64,000 nucleotides of DNA, taken from Faucicola osloensis_B. GTDB taxonomy: Bacteria > Pseudomonadota > Gammaproteobacteria > Pseudomonadales > Moraxellaceae. Below, piece by piece: positions 1-9,500 of this stretch. Each line of letters opens with the position of its first letter. The stretch's first letter is position 1. The notes beneath the pieces were generated by a model, which was not told where the DNA came from, made no database searches, and saw only the letters and a program-made list of their open reading frames with translations. The translations under genes and the position numbers were made by a program. The DNA is taken from assembly GCA_964211495.1 (NCBI GenBank), contig CAXORL010000002.1, positions 343,867-407,866 of the forward strand, written 5' to 3'.

Positions 1-714
1 GATACCAAAGTTACTCAGGCTCAAGTAGAAAATGGTCAGGTACTTGTATCGTTTGACGCTAAAGGTCAAGCAGGACAGGAAACCTTCGATAAACTCATCG
101 TTTGTGTAGGTCGCCGTGCTTATAAAGAAAACTTACTTGGCGAAAATTCAGGGGTAGAGCTTACTGAACGTGGTTTAGTAGCGGTGAATGACTTCTGTCA
201 AACCAACCTTGATGGCGTCTATGCAATCGGTGACTTGGTGCGTGGTCCAATGCTAGCACACAAAGCGATGGAAGAAGGTATGATGGCAGTTGAACGTATT
301 CATGGTGAAAAAGTTCAAGTCAATTATGACACCATTATTAGCGTGATTTACACACACCCAGAAATTGCATGGGTGGGCTTGACTGAAGAACAAGCCAAAG
401 AGCAAGGTCATGAAGTCAAAACTGGTCAATTCAGCCTAGCTGCCAATGGACGTGCATTAGCCGCTGGTGAAGGTCAAGGATTCATCAAAGTGGTCGCCGA
501 TGCCAAAACTGACCGTTTATTGGGTATGCATGTCGTGTCAGCGGGTGCGGGTGATATCGTTCATCAAGGCATGATTGCGATGGAATTCGTGTCAAGTATT
601 GAAGATTTGCAGTTGATGACGTTTGCTCACCCAACCATTTCTGAAGCGGTACACGAGGCAGTGCTATCAGCGGATGGTCGTGCGATTCATGCAATTCAAC
701 GTAAGCGCAAATAA
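1..714 (+). CDS. lpd: Dihydrolipoyl dehydrogenase (E3), 3' part
   Basis: The reading frame is open from the first base, so the gene begins outside the window; 237 C-terminal residues are present. E3 is the FAD/NAD flavoprotein that reoxidises dihydrolipoamide in 2-oxoglutarate and pyruvate dehydrogenase complexes. Visible are the family's VGRR segment, the second FAD contact (AIGDLVRGPMLAHKAMEEG), and the C-terminal dimer interface with the catalytic His-Glu pair in AHPTISE. The disulfide and both nucleotide-binding loops lie upstream of the window. Its position just before sucC-sucD points to the E3 of the 2-oxoglutarate dehydrogenase complex. Confidence 0.96.
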   Translation, partial: DTKVTQAQVENGQVLVSFDAKGQAGQETFDKLIVCVGRRAYKENLLGENSGVELTERGLVAVNDFCQTNLDGVYAIGDLVRGPMLAHKAMEEGMMAVERIHGEKVQVNYDTIISVIYTHPEIAWVGLTEEQAKEQGHEVKTGQFSLAANGRALAAGEGQGFIKVVADAKTDRLLGMHVVSAGAGDIVHQGMIAMEFVSSIEDLQLMTFAHPTISEAVHEAVLSADGRAIHAIQRKRK

Positions 715-721
715 CCTAGTG

Positions 722-769
722 CACAAATAATTTGGCTCACAAGTAACTTAGTTTACAAGTAAATGGGCT
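722..769. repeat. 16-bp tandem repeat, three degenerate units
   Basis: Three consecutive 16-bp units begin at 722, 738 and 754, with consensus (C/T)ACAAGTAAnTTGGCT. They start a few bases after the lpd stop codon. This is one of several short-unit tandem repeats in the core part of the window. Confidence 0.7.
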
Positions 770-800
770 AATTAGTTTATGCATCAATAGTTTGAATAAG

Positions 801-839
801 GTAAGTGAGCTAACCTAATTATCAACTAGGTTAGCTTAC
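801..839. other. Inverted repeat between lpd and sucC
   Basis: AGCTAACCTA (808-817) and TAGGTTAGCT (827-836) form a 10-bp perfect stem with a 9-base loop. No T-run follows, so this is not a standard intrinsic terminator. It could be an mRNA stability or processing hairpin, or an operator, ahead of sucC. Confidence 0.45.
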
Positions 840-903
840 TGTTGACCACACTATTCAAAAATAATTTTAAAACAATGTAAACCAAAACCGAGAGGATAAA
901 TTC

Positions 904-2079
904 ATGAATTTACATGAGTATCAAGCCAAAGAATTATTAAAAAGCTATGGATTGCCAGTACAAGAAGGTATCATCGCTAAAAATGGCGATGAAGCCGCCG
1001 CAGCGTTTGATAAAATGGCAGGCAACGCCGGTGCCGTGGTTGTTAAAGCCCAAGTACATGCCGGTGGCCGTGGTAAAGCGGGCGGCGTAAAAATCGCTAA
1101 AACGCGTGAAGAAGCCAAACAAATTGCTGAAGAATTAATTGGTAAAAACTTGGTAACTTACCAAACTGACGCCAACGGTCAACCTGTTAACAGCGTACTT
1201 ATCGCTGAAGACATGTACCCAATCGCAACTGAATTGTACTTAGGTGCAGTCGTAGACCGTTCAGCCCGCCGTGTGGTATTTATGGCGTCAACTGAAGGCG
1301 GTGTTGAAATTGAAAAAGTTGCCGAAGAAACCCCAGAAAAAATCTTGAAAGTAGAAGTTGACCCACTGGTGGGTTTACAACCTAGCCAAGCTCGTGAAGT
1401 CGCTTTCAAACTGGGTCTAAAAGACAAACAAATCAACGAATTTGCCAAATTGATGACAGGGGCGTATAAAGCCTTTACGGAAAATGACTTCGCGTTGTTT
1501 GAAATCAATCCATTAGCGGTTCGTAAATCTGGCGAATTAGCCTGTGTTGACGCCAAAATCGGTATCGACTCAAATGCGCTTTATCGCCTACCAAAAGTCG
1601 CTGAACAACGTGACAAATCACAAGAAAATGAGCGTGAATTAAAAGCCTCAGAGTTTGACCTAAACTATGTTGCGCTTGAAGGTAACATCGGCTGTATGGT
1701 GAATGGTGCCGGTCTTGCAATGGCAACCATGGACATTATCAAACTATATGGCGGTCAACCCGCTAACTTCCTAGACGTGGGCGGTGGTGCGACCAAAGAA
1801 CGTGTGGTTGAAGCGTTCAAATTGATTCTTGAAGACAAATCAGTCCAAGGCGTACTCATCAACATCTTTGGTGGTATCGTACGTTGTGACATGATTGCCG
1901 AAGCGATTATCGAAGCGGTTAAAGAAGTCAACGTGACCGTGCCTGTGGTTGTGCGTCTTGAAGGTAACAACGCTGAAAAAGGTGCGCAAATCCTACGTGA
2001 TTCAGGTCTTAAATTAATTCCTGCTGAAGGTCTTTCTGAAGCCGGTCAAAAAATTGTTGATGCGGTTAATAATGCCTAA
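904..2079 (+). CDS. sucC: Succinyl-CoA synthetase (ADP-forming), beta subunit
   Basis: 391 residues, close to the usual 388. SucC supplies the ATP-grasp nucleotide site of the enzyme that converts succinyl-CoA and ADP to succinate, CoA and ATP in the TCA cycle. The N-terminal ATP-grasp fold has the KAQVHAGGRGKAGGVK loop at about residues 48-63. The C-terminal ligase domain carries GGGATKERV and NIFGGIVRCD. The start ATG follows a purine-rich GAGAGGATAA stretch. sucD follows after 87 bases, and the two probably share a transcript. Confidence 0.98.
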   Translation: MNLHEYQAKELLKSYGLPVQEGIIAKNGDEAAAAFDKMAGNAGAVVVKAQVHAGGRGKAGGVKIAKTREEAKQIAEELIGKNLVTYQTDANGQPVNSVLIAEDMYPIATELYLGAVVDRSARRVVFMASTEGGVEIEKVAEETPEKILKVEVDPLVGLQPSQAREVAFKLGLKDKQINEFAKLMTGAYKAFTENDFALFEINPLAVRKSGELACVDAKIGIDSNALYRLPKVAEQRDKSQENERELKASEFDLNYVALEGNIGCMVNGAGLAMATMDIIKLYGGQPANFLDVGGGATKERVVEAFKLILEDKSVQGVLINIFGGIVRCDMIAEAIIEAVKEVNVTVPVVVRLEGNNAEKGAQILRDSGLKLIPAEGLSEAGQKIVDAVNNA

Positions 2080-2166
2080 TGAAGAAAGTATAGGTATGAG
2101 CGAGTAGGGCTATGTGCCCTACTGGTTAATCGTTTAAATCAAACATAAAAAGTAAAAGGAAAAACA

Positions 2167-3069
2167 ATGAGCGTATTAGTTGGAAAAGACACTAAAGTAC
2201 TAGTGCAAGGTTTCACAGGTAAAAACGGTACCCTACACTCAGAGCAATCAATTGCTTATGGTACCAACATCGTTGGCGGTGTTACCCCAGGTAAAGGCGG
2301 TACAACCCACCTTGATCGTCCAGTATTTGATACCATGAATGAAGCAGTAACAGCAACGGGTGCCAATGCCTCTGTTATCTTTGTACCAGCACCATTTGTA
2401 TTGGACTCAATCGTTGAAGCGATTAACTCTGGCGTAAAATTGATTGTGGTCATCACCGAAGGCGTACCTACCCTAGATATGCTAAAAGCCAAACGTTACC
2501 TAGAGAACGTCAACGCTGACCTACAAGCCAACGGCGAAGAAATTATCTGCATGGTAGGTCCAAACTGTCCAGGCGTCATCAGCCCAGGTAAATGCAAAAT
2601 CGGTATCATGCCAGGTCACATTCACCAAGAAGGTAAAGTCGGTATCATTTCACGTTCTGGTACATTGACTTATGAAGCGGTGGCTCAAACCACTAAACTT
2701 GGCTTTGGTCAATCAACCTGTATTGGTATTGGTGGTGACCCAATCCCAGGTATGAACCAAATCGATGCATTAAAATTGCTTCAAGATGACCCACAAACTG
2801 AAGCGATTGTATTAATCGGTGAAATCGGTGGTACTGCTGAAGAGGAAGCGGCTGCATACGTCAAAGACCACGTGACTAAACCCGTCATTGGTTATATCGC
2901 AGGTGTCACAGCACCAAAAGGTAAACGTATGGGTCATGCTGGTGCGATTATCTCAGGTGGTAAAGGTACAGCGGAAGAAAAATTCAAAGCCTTTGAAGAG
3001 GCTGGTATTGCTTATACCCGTGACCCTTCAAAAATCGGTGAAAAAGTAAAAGAAGTCACTGGTTGGTAA
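2167..3069 (+). CDS. sucD: Succinyl-CoA synthetase (ADP-forming), alpha subunit
   Basis: 300 residues, slightly longer than the E. coli protein (289). SucD binds CoA and carries the histidine that is phosphorylated during catalysis. The N-terminal CoA-binding Rossmann domain shows GFTGKNGTLHSEQSIAYG (about 15-32) and TPGKGG. The phospho-acceptor is His257 in GHAGAIISGG. It pairs with SucC as an alpha2beta2 or alpha-beta enzyme. AAAGGA lies just upstream of the ATG. A strong intrinsic terminator follows, ending the suc transcript. Confidence 0.98.
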   Translation: MSVLVGKDTKVLVQGFTGKNGTLHSEQSIAYGTNIVGGVTPGKGGTTHLDRPVFDTMNEAVTATGANASVIFVPAPFVLDSIVEAINSGVKLIVVITEGVPTLDMLKAKRYLENVNADLQANGEEIICMVGPNCPGVISPGKCKIGIMPGHIHQEGKVGIISRSGTLTYEAVAQTTKLGFGQSTCIGIGGDPIPGMNQIDALKLLQDDPQTEAIVLIGEIGGTAEEEAAAYVKDHVTKPVIGYIAGVTAPKGKRMGHAGAIISGGKGTAEEKFKAFEEAGIAYTRDPSKIGEKVKEVTGW

Positions 3070-3091
3070 TCATCAGCTATTTTGACTAATC

Positions 3092-3128
3092 AAAAGCAGA
3101 TAATCATTGGGTTATCTGCTTTTTTATT
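3092..3128 (+). terminator. Intrinsic terminator after sucD
   Basis: AGCAGATAA (3095-3103) pairs with TTATCTGCT (3112-3120), flanked by an A-run and a T-run. It ends the lpd-sucCD transcript. Confidence 0.9.
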
Positions 3129-3266
3129 ATCCGCTGGTGTTAGCAAAATACCCTCAATTAATGTTAATAATGTATTTAAAATATTCGGGCAGATAAAATA
3201 TTTGCCATAAAAATATGTTAAGCTTGATATCAACTATTTGAAAAACTTGTCTTATTAAGAGTCACT

Positions 3267-4154
3267 ATGTCGACAAAAATCACTCACGCTGTTATCCCTG
3301 TGGCAGGGTTTGGCACGCGTATGCTACCACTATCAAAAGCCGTGCCAAAAGAGTTACTACCACTTGGCAATAAACCAGCCATTCAATACGTCGTTGAAGA
3401 AGCGATTGCCGCGGGTTTAACCAATATTGTCTTGGTCAATCATGCGCAAAAAACCGCCATTGAAAACTATTTTGACATCAATAGCGAGCTTGATACCCAA
3501 TTACGCGGTAAAGGCAAAGCGGCGCTAGCAGACAGTTTAAACTGGCTACCTGCAGGGATCACGGTTACCAGTGTACGCCAAGGCAAACCGTTAGGATTAG
3601 GGCATGCCGTCTTGCAAGCCCGTGCCATTGTAGGTGATGAACCGTTTGCTGTGCTGTTACCCGATGTGATTTTGAACCCCTATAACACTGACTATACTCA
3701 GCAGAATTTAGCCTACATGCTGCAGCAGTTTGCCAAGCAGCAGCACTCACAAATATTGGTTGATCCTGTCAAAGAAAGTGATATTCATAAATATGGCATT
3801 GCCAAGTTAGCCAGCACACAAATGGTAGCAAAGTCTGAACAAAACCAGTCGTTTGCTGTGACGGGGTTTGTGGAAAAACCCAAAGCTGAGGATGCGCCTT
3901 CTAACTTGGCTGTCGTTGGGCGCTATGTATTTAATAATGCTATTTTTGATTATCTAGCCAACACGCAGCCAAGTGTGGGTGGGGAAATTCAGCTGACCGA
4001 TGCCATTGATGCGCTTATTAGCACGCAAGGGGTAGACGTGGTTAGCATGGTGGGTAACAGCTTTGATGCAGGTGACATGAATAGCTACTTGCAAGCCGTG
4101 GGTTATTTTGCCACCCAATTGGGCATTAAAGCGTTTCAACATACAGCAAATTAA
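3267..4154 (+). CDS. galU: UTP-glucose-1-phosphate uridylyltransferase
   Basis: 295 residues (family about 300). It makes UDP-glucose from UTP and glucose-1-phosphate, the precursor for UDP-galactose and surface polysaccharides. The nucleotidyltransferase signature PVAGFGTRMLPLSKAVPKEL (about residues 11-30) is at the N-terminus. The sugar-nucleotide-binding FVEKP and the C-terminal GGEIQLTDAI segment are present. It heads a run of four same-strand genes (galU, pgi, a UDP-glucose dehydrogenase-like gene, galE) with gaps of 8-28 bases, so probably an operon. Moraxellaceae often keep these genes next to capsule or polysaccharide loci; none is visible here. Confidence 0.97.
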   Translation: MSTKITHAVIPVAGFGTRMLPLSKAVPKELLPLGNKPAIQYVVEEAIAAGLTNIVLVNHAQKTAIENYFDINSELDTQLRGKGKAALADSLNWLPAGITVTSVRQGKPLGLGHAVLQARAIVGDEPFAVLLPDVILNPYNTDYTQQNLAYMLQQFAKQQHSQILVDPVKESDIHKYGIAKLASTQMVAKSEQNQSFAVTGFVEKPKAEDAPSNLAVVGRYVFNNAIFDYLANTQPSVGGEIQLTDAIDALISTQGVDVVSMVGNSFDAGDMNSYLQAVGYFATQLGIKAFQHTAN

Positions 4155-4171
4155 TATAGGGTCATAGACGA

Positions 4172-5818
4172 ATGTCAACCGATACAAGTGCGAATCGTAC
4201 ATGGCAAACACTGTCTACTCAAGCAGATAGTATGGCCACGCTTAACCAATTGTTTAGCCAACAATCCAATCGCGGCTTACAGTACCGCGTTGCCGCGTGC
4301 GACATGATCATGGATTTTAGTAAACAAAAAATTGATGAAGCGGTGCTCAGCAATTTAATTAAACTGGCAAATGAGCGTGAGTTAGCGCAAGAAATCCATC
4401 GCTTGATGACAGGCGCAATCGTGAACGATACTGAGCATCGCCCTGCACTGCATACCGCATTAAGACAGCCGCAAGGTGAGCAGGTTTGGGTCGAAGGTAT
4501 CAATGTCATTGAGCAGGTGCATACCAGCTTACAAAAAGCGGAAAAGTTGGTTGAGCGGATTCGTAATGGGGTTTGGCGTGGTTATTCTGGTCAGGCAATC
4601 ACCGATGTCGTGAATATCGGCGTCGGCGGCTCAGATCTAGGGCCAGTGATGGCAACAACGGCACTAAAAGAATGGACAGATACCTCTATCAATGTGCATT
4701 TTGTCTCCAACATGGATGGCACCCAGCTCGATAGTTTGCTTAAGGTATTAAATCCGCAAACCACGCTGTTTATTATCTCGTCGAAATCATTTTCCACCAT
4801 TGATACGCTGTCCAACGCCAAGACGGCGATGTCGTGGTTGTTAGCCAGTCATGATAACAAAGCCACTATTTTGCGTCGTCATTTTATTGGGATTTCTACC
4901 AAAGCGGATAAGATGTCAGAATGGGGTATCCATGTCGATAACCAACTCATGCTCTGGGATTGGGTTGGGGGTCGATTCTCCATGTGGTCGGTGATTGGAC
5001 TGGCGATTGCCATAAAAATTGGCATGCACAATTTTTATGAATTGCTAGCAGGTGCCTATGAGATGGATCGGCATTTTGCCACCGCCGATTTTGCTCAAAA
5101 CATGCCTGTGTTGTTAGGGTTACTTGGTGTTTGGAACAGTACGTTTTTGCACATTAACGCCCATACGGTTTTACCTTATGATGGTCGGTTATCTTTTTTT
5201 CCCAATTACTTAACCCAGCTTGAGATGGAGAGTAACGGTAAATCCGTCAATCGCCAAGGTGAGGCAGTGACTTACAGTACTTGTCCGATTTTGTGGGGCG
5301 ATATTGGTTCCAATGCTCAGCATGCGTTTTATCAGTTGCTCCATCAAGGCACACAGGCAGTCAGTTGTGATTTTATTGCCCCAATCAAACGCTACGCAGA
5401 TGCCCAAACAATCAATAAAAACTTGCTTGAACAGCACGGACTTTCGCTTGCCAACTGCCTAGCGCAAAGCCAAGTGTTGGCGTTTGGCAATGCCGCCATC
5501 AAAGACAGCAATAATGGTATGGATAAATTCAAACATTATCGCGGCAATCAGCCATCAACCACCATTCTACTCAAACAGCTGACCCCAAGAACGTTAGGGT
5601 CATTGATTGCGCTGTATGAACACAAAGTATTTGTCATGTCAGTCATCTGGCAGATTAACCCATTTGACCAGTGGGGGGTTGAAGTGGGTAAAGTGATGGC
5701 TAATGCCGTCTTTGATGCCTTGGTATCAACGCAAGAATTATCGCCGCAACAAGCGCAGCCATTTGATAGCTCAACCAATCAGTTGCTAAATACCATTAAA
5801 ACAACCTTTGCAAGCTGA
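4172..5818 (+). CDS. pgi: Glucose-6-phosphate isomerase
   Basis: 548 residues, the normal length. It interconverts glucose-6-phosphate and fructose-6-phosphate. Both family signatures are present: WDWVGGRFSMWSVIGL in the middle and NPFDQWGVEVGK near the C-terminus, together with the phosphosugar loop GVGGSDLGP at about 151-159. It starts 17 bases after galU, which suggests a shared transcript linking central carbon flow to sugar nucleotides. Confidence 0.98.
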   Translation: MSTDTSANRTWQTLSTQADSMATLNQLFSQQSNRGLQYRVAACDMIMDFSKQKIDEAVLSNLIKLANERELAQEIHRLMTGAIVNDTEHRPALHTALRQPQGEQVWVEGINVIEQVHTSLQKAEKLVERIRNGVWRGYSGQAITDVVNIGVGGSDLGPVMATTALKEWTDTSINVHFVSNMDGTQLDSLLKVLNPQTTLFIISSKSFSTIDTLSNAKTAMSWLLASHDNKATILRRHFIGISTKADKMSEWGIHVDNQLMLWDWVGGRFSMWSVIGLAIAIKIGMHNFYELLAGAYEMDRHFATADFAQNMPVLLGLLGVWNSTFLHINAHTVLPYDGRLSFFPNYLTQLEMESNGKSVNRQGEAVTYSTCPILWGDIGSNAQHAFYQLLHQGTQAVSCDFIAPIKRYADAQTINKNLLEQHGLSLANCLAQSQVLAFGNAAIKDSNNGMDKFKHYRGNQPSTTILLKQLTPRTLGSLIALYEHKVFVMSVIWQINPFDQWGVEVGKVMANAVFDALVSTQELSPQQAQPFDSSTNQLLNTIKTTFAS

Positions 5819-5846
5819 TGATAGATAGGGATAAAAGAAGAAAACA

Positions 5847-7109
5847 ATGACAAAAACTGTATATGTAATTGGCAGTACCAATGAATCCATCAATGCCTGT
5901 ATTTTGCTTGCCACCCTTGAATACCAAGTCAGGCTATTGACCGATGACGATAGCCTTCAGCAGGTCATGAATGATTACCAGTTTGATCGGCAGATGGTGC
6001 TGCTGTGGCAGTTGTACCAATCTCAAGGCAACATCATTACCCAGCCTTTGCCAACCCATGATTTTTCAGCCTATGTCAACGCAGATGATATTTGGTTGTT
6101 TGTCGATGGCGTATCAGCGCAGGCACTTGACCAATTTGGCTCATTTCATTTTAACCCCACCACCCAGATTATCATCAGCGGTGTCAAAGCCATTGGTGAG
6201 GTTGAGCAATTCGCGCGCAAATTGACGACTACTTGGGTGTATTATCTTCCCTTTATTTTTATGAAAGATGGGGCGAATTTTAGTTCTTTTTTCCAAGCTG
6301 ATTTGGCACTGATTGGTGAAAAAACGCAAGGCAGTAGCGCGCACAACAACATTTTGCTGTTTTTTATTGAAAAAAGTGACAAGCACTTTATTACCGATAT
6401 CAAAACGGCAGAATTTGCGCGCAGTAGTATCATGGGAATGCTGGCAACACGCTTGTCTTTCATGAATGAAATGGCACGTCTCGCCGCCAGCGAACAGGTC
6501 AATATCAAACAAGTCGAGCAAATCCTTGGGCTTGATAAACGCATTGGTAAAGATTATCTCAAAGCAGGTTGGGGATTTGGTGGCAAGTCATTACCGCTAG
6601 AATTGGATTTTTTGATTGATAGTTTTAAGCACAATCAAGTGGAGACGTCGCTGCTCGAGGCGGTAAAATCCATTAATGAAGACCAAAAAGAACTGATTTT
6701 CCGTGAATTTTGGCAATATTTTGATGGCTTTATCGAAAATAAAACGGTGATGATTTGGGGTTCGGGCTATCGTAATGGTACAGGACGCACCACCCATTCA
6801 GCGTTTCATCCACTCATTAAATTATTGTGGTCATACAATATCAAAACGATTGTGTATGCCAACAATACCAAAGAAGAATTGTTAGAGTTATACGGTAATC
6901 GTCCGCTGTTTTCATTGACCGACGATGCCTATGCGCCGCTTACGCAAGTGCAAGCGTTGTTTATTGTCAACTGGTCGCTACCGATCAAGCCGGATATCAA
7001 TCGCTTAAATAACATTGCATTACCCATTTTTGATGCAAAAAATACGTTAACCGAACCACAAATTCAGCAGCTCGTTGGTTTTTATACGGGTATAGGCTGT
7101 AAAAAATAG
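5847..7109 (+). CDS. UDP-glucose dehydrogenase-like protein, catalytic residues lost
   Basis: 420 residues with the overall layout of the UDP-glucose/GDP-mannose dehydrogenase family: N-terminal Rossmann-like domain, central linker helix, and a C-terminal UDP-binding-type domain. The active site is degenerate. The catalytic cysteine motif GFGGSCFPKD reads GFGGKSLPLE, placing Ser248 where Cys should be and Glu for Asp. The lysine/asparagine segment reads ARSSIM (191-196), and the PEFLREG loop reads PFIFMKDG (135-142). The N-terminal dinucleotide loop is GSTNES (9-14) rather than GxGYVG. The frame is intact and full length, so it is not a simple pseudogene. It may be a binding or regulatory paralogue. 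It sits where ugd often lies, between pgi and galE, whose start is 8 bases downstream. Confidence 0.75.
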   Translation: MTKTVYVIGSTNESINACILLATLEYQVRLLTDDDSLQQVMNDYQFDRQMVLLWQLYQSQGNIITQPLPTHDFSAYVNADDIWLFVDGVSAQALDQFGSFHFNPTTQIIISGVKAIGEVEQFARKLTTTWVYYLPFIFMKDGANFSSFFQADLALIGEKTQGSSAHNNILLFFIEKSDKHFITDIKTAEFARSSIMGMLATRLSFMNEMARLAASEQVNIKQVEQILGLDKRIGKDYLKAGWGFGGKSLPLELDFLIDSFKHNQVETSLLEAVKSINEDQKELIFREFWQYFDGFIENKTVMIWGSGYRNGTGRTTHSAFHPLIKLLWSYNIKTIVYANNTKEELLELYGNRPLFSLTDDAYAPLTQVQALFIVNWSLPIKPDINRLNNIALPIFDAKNTLTEPQIQQLVGFYTGIGCKK

Positions 7110-7117
7110 GCAAAAAA

Positions 7118-8152
7118 ATGACCAATCAAAGCAAAAAAATCTTAGTGACTGGCGGTGCAGGCTATATCGGCTCACATACGTTAATTGAGCTAATTGCTGC
7201 AGGATTCACCCCCGTGGTGTATGATAATTTATCCAATAGTAGTCCAGCCTCGCTGGCGCGTGTTCAGCAAATTGTAGGGCAGTCCATTGAGTTTATCGAA
7301 GGCGATATTTTGGACACACAGCTGCTTGCCAAAACCTTTGCCGCGCATGACTTCACGGCGGTGATTCATTTTGCAGGACTAAAGGCGGTCGGTGAATCGG
7401 TTGCCAAGCCACTTTGGTATTATCAAAACAATGTCGCAGGCACGCTCAATCTACTCGATGCGATGACCAACGCCAATGTAAAAAACTTGATTTTCTCGTC
7501 ATCAGCAACCGTGTATGGCGACCCAGAAGCCTTGCCGATTGTCGAATCCTCACCGCGTTCTGCGACCAATCCGTATGGGCAAAGCAAGCTGATGATTGAA
7601 CATATGCTTGAAGACTTGGCAAAATCAGATAACCATTGGCAATTAATTTCACTGCGCTATTTTAATCCCATTGGTGCCCACCATACCGGAACCATAGGTG
7701 AAAATCCCAATGGCATTCCAAACAATTTGATGCCGTATGTCAGCCAAGTGGCAGTGGGTAAGCTGCCGCAGTTAAGCGTGTTTGGCAATAATTATGATAC
7801 CGTGGATGGGACAGGCGTGCGAGATTACATCCATGTGGTTGATTTGGCAAAAGGGCATGTCGCCGCTTTACAGTATTTGGAACACCAAACCCAGCTCGGA
7901 TTTGAGCCGATTAACTTGGGTACAGGTAAAGGAACATCTGTATTACAATTGGTGAATGCCTTTATCAAAACTACCGGTCAATCCGTGCCTTATAGCGTAG
8001 CACCAAGACGACCTGGCGACATTGCCAGTTGTTATGCCAGTAGTGATAAAGCCAAGAAGCTGTTGGGCTGGCAAGCTGAGTTTGATATCGAGCGTATGTG
8101 TACCGACACTTGGCGTTGGCAAAGCCAAAACCCTAATGGCTATGACGATTAA
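7118..8152 (+). CDS. galE: UDP-glucose 4-epimerase
   Basis: 344 residues (family about 338). It interconverts UDP-glucose and UDP-galactose using tightly bound NAD. The extended SDR features are clear: dinucleotide loop TGGAGYIGSH (11-20), SSSATVYG (127-134) with the catalytic serine/threonine, and Tyr153-x3-Lys157 in NPYGQSK. It is the last gene of the galU-pgi-galE run and is followed by an intrinsic terminator. Confidence 0.97.
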   Translation: MTNQSKKILVTGGAGYIGSHTLIELIAAGFTPVVYDNLSNSSPASLARVQQIVGQSIEFIEGDILDTQLLAKTFAAHDFTAVIHFAGLKAVGESVAKPLWYYQNNVAGTLNLLDAMTNANVKNLIFSSSATVYGDPEALPIVESSPRSATNPYGQSKLMIEHMLEDLAKSDNHWQLISLRYFNPIGAHHTGTIGENPNGIPNNLMPYVSQVAVGKLPQLSVFGNNYDTVDGTGVRDYIHVVDLAKGHVAALQYLEHQTQLGFEPINLGTGKGTSVLQLVNAFIKTTGQSVPYSVAPRRPGDIASCYASSDKAKKLLGWQAEFDIERMCTDTWRWQSQNPNGYDD

Positions 8153-8191
8153 GCACCGCTTTAACATTAGCAAGTATTAACGAATAATAAC

Positions 8192-8215
8192 GACGGTTTT
8201 ATGACCGTCTTTTTT
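8192..8215 (+). terminator. Intrinsic terminator after galE
   Basis: GACGGT (8192-8197) and ACCGTC (8204-8209) form the stem, followed by six T residues. The 184 bases between here and rsmH contain no mraZ gene, which commonly precedes rsmH. Confidence 0.85.
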
Positions 8216-8399
8216 ATGGGTAGGTTTTATCAAAGATGAGCATTTTTATCATAAAAACCCAGTCAAGGTTATGATTTTACTTGACCCTAGGCTCGCTTCA
8301 GCGATAATAGGGGATTAGATAAATTATGATTTTTATTTGTTTTCACCCTAGCGATTGTTTAGCGAATTTCTTTTTTCTTATTGTCCCATTGAGCCTGTT

Positions 8400-9359
8400 A
8401 TGACTGTTAGCGCACCTGAATTTATCCATGAAACCGTTTTATTAAAGGAAACGGTGGCAAGTGTGCTCAATGTAACTGTAGCGGCGCTAGAAACAGGAAC
8501 CATCAAAAAAACGGGCACCTTTGTCGATGCGACATTTGGGCGCGGTGGGCACAGCCGATTGCTGTTAACTTATTTGGATAAAGATAGTCGTCTGCTCGTA
8601 TTTGATAAAGACCCCCAAGCCATACAAACGGCGCAAGCATTGGCAGCCAGCGATGCGCGCGTGATAGTGATTCATGATAGTTTTGCCAAGCTGCAGGACA
8701 ATCTGCAGCGATTAGGGATTGAACAGGTCGATGGGATTATGGCAGATTTGGGCGTGTCCTCACCGCAGCTTGATGACGGTAGCCGCGGCTTTAGCTTTAT
8801 GCGCGATGGTGCGGTTGATATGCGCATGGATACCACCCGTGGCGAATCGGTCGCCCAATGGTTAAAACGCGTGGATGAAACCGTGCTTGCCGATGTGCTG
8901 TATAACTATGGCGAAGAACGACACAGCCGCCGTATTGCAAGGGCAATCAAACAAATGGAACACTATGATTCTACTCTGGCGCTGGCAGAAACCATCAAAC
9001 AGGCGCATCCCAACTGGCAAAAAGGCAAGCACCCTGCCACCCAAAGTTTTCAAGCCATGCGTATTTTTATCAATAATGAACTCGGTGATATCGATAGCTT
9101 TTTGGATCAATCGCTCATGGCGCTTAAGGTAGGAGGACGCTTGGCGGTGATTAGTTTTCATTCGCTAGAAGACCGCATCATCAAGCAGTTTTTGCAAAAA
9201 CACAGTAAAGGTCAATATCCTGAAGATGTCAATTTACCGATGCCACCCAAACGCCCCAAACTCCTATCTAAACCTGAGCGTGTCGCCCCGTTGGATACGG
9301 AAATAAAAACCAACCCGCGTGCCAGAAGTGCTTGGCTTCGTTCCGCTACCCGACTGTAA
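8400..9359 (+). CDS. rsmH: 16S rRNA (cytosine-1402 N4) methyltransferase
   Basis: 319 residues from the ATG at 8400. The frame runs upstream to a TTG at 8355, but the homologous N-terminus (FIHETVLLKE) fits the ATG. The enzyme (old name MraW) methylates C1402 of 16S rRNA with S-adenosylmethionine. The SAM-binding motif FVDATFGRGGHS (about 41-52), DLGVSSPQLD and the C-terminal SFHSLEDRIIKQF are typical. It is normally the second gene of the division and cell-wall cluster; here it is the first because mraZ is absent. Confidence 0.96.
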   Translation: MTVSAPEFIHETVLLKETVASVLNVTVAALETGTIKKTGTFVDATFGRGGHSRLLLTYLDKDSRLLVFDKDPQAIQTAQALAASDARVIVIHDSFAKLQDNLQRLGIEQVDGIMADLGVSSPQLDDGSRGFSFMRDGAVDMRMDTTRGESVAQWLKRVDETVLADVLYNYGEERHSRRIARAIKQMEHYDSTLALAETIKQAHPNWQKGKHPATQSFQAMRIFINNELGDIDSFLDQSLMALKVGGRLAVISFHSLEDRIIKQFLQKHSKGQYPEDVNLPMPPKRPKLLSKPERVAPLDTEIKTNPRARSAWLRSATRL

Positions 9360-9500
9360 AAGTAGCCGTTTTTGTAACATGATATTTATAACAAACAATA
9401 AAAAGCGATTGCATTAACCAAACTTAGATGGGTTGCGTTATAATGACTTGTTTTATCTTGATACCCTGCTCTGTGATATAAAAAGCTCTTTGATATAAAA

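Noticed and set aside
801..839. Intrinsic terminator between lpd and sucC
   Set aside because: The stem is good but no T-run follows, so it is listed only as an inverted repeat.
5847..7109. Annotation as functional UDP-glucose dehydrogenase
   Set aside because: The catalytic cysteine and the cofactor-loop residues are all substituted, so the enzyme activity should not be assumed.
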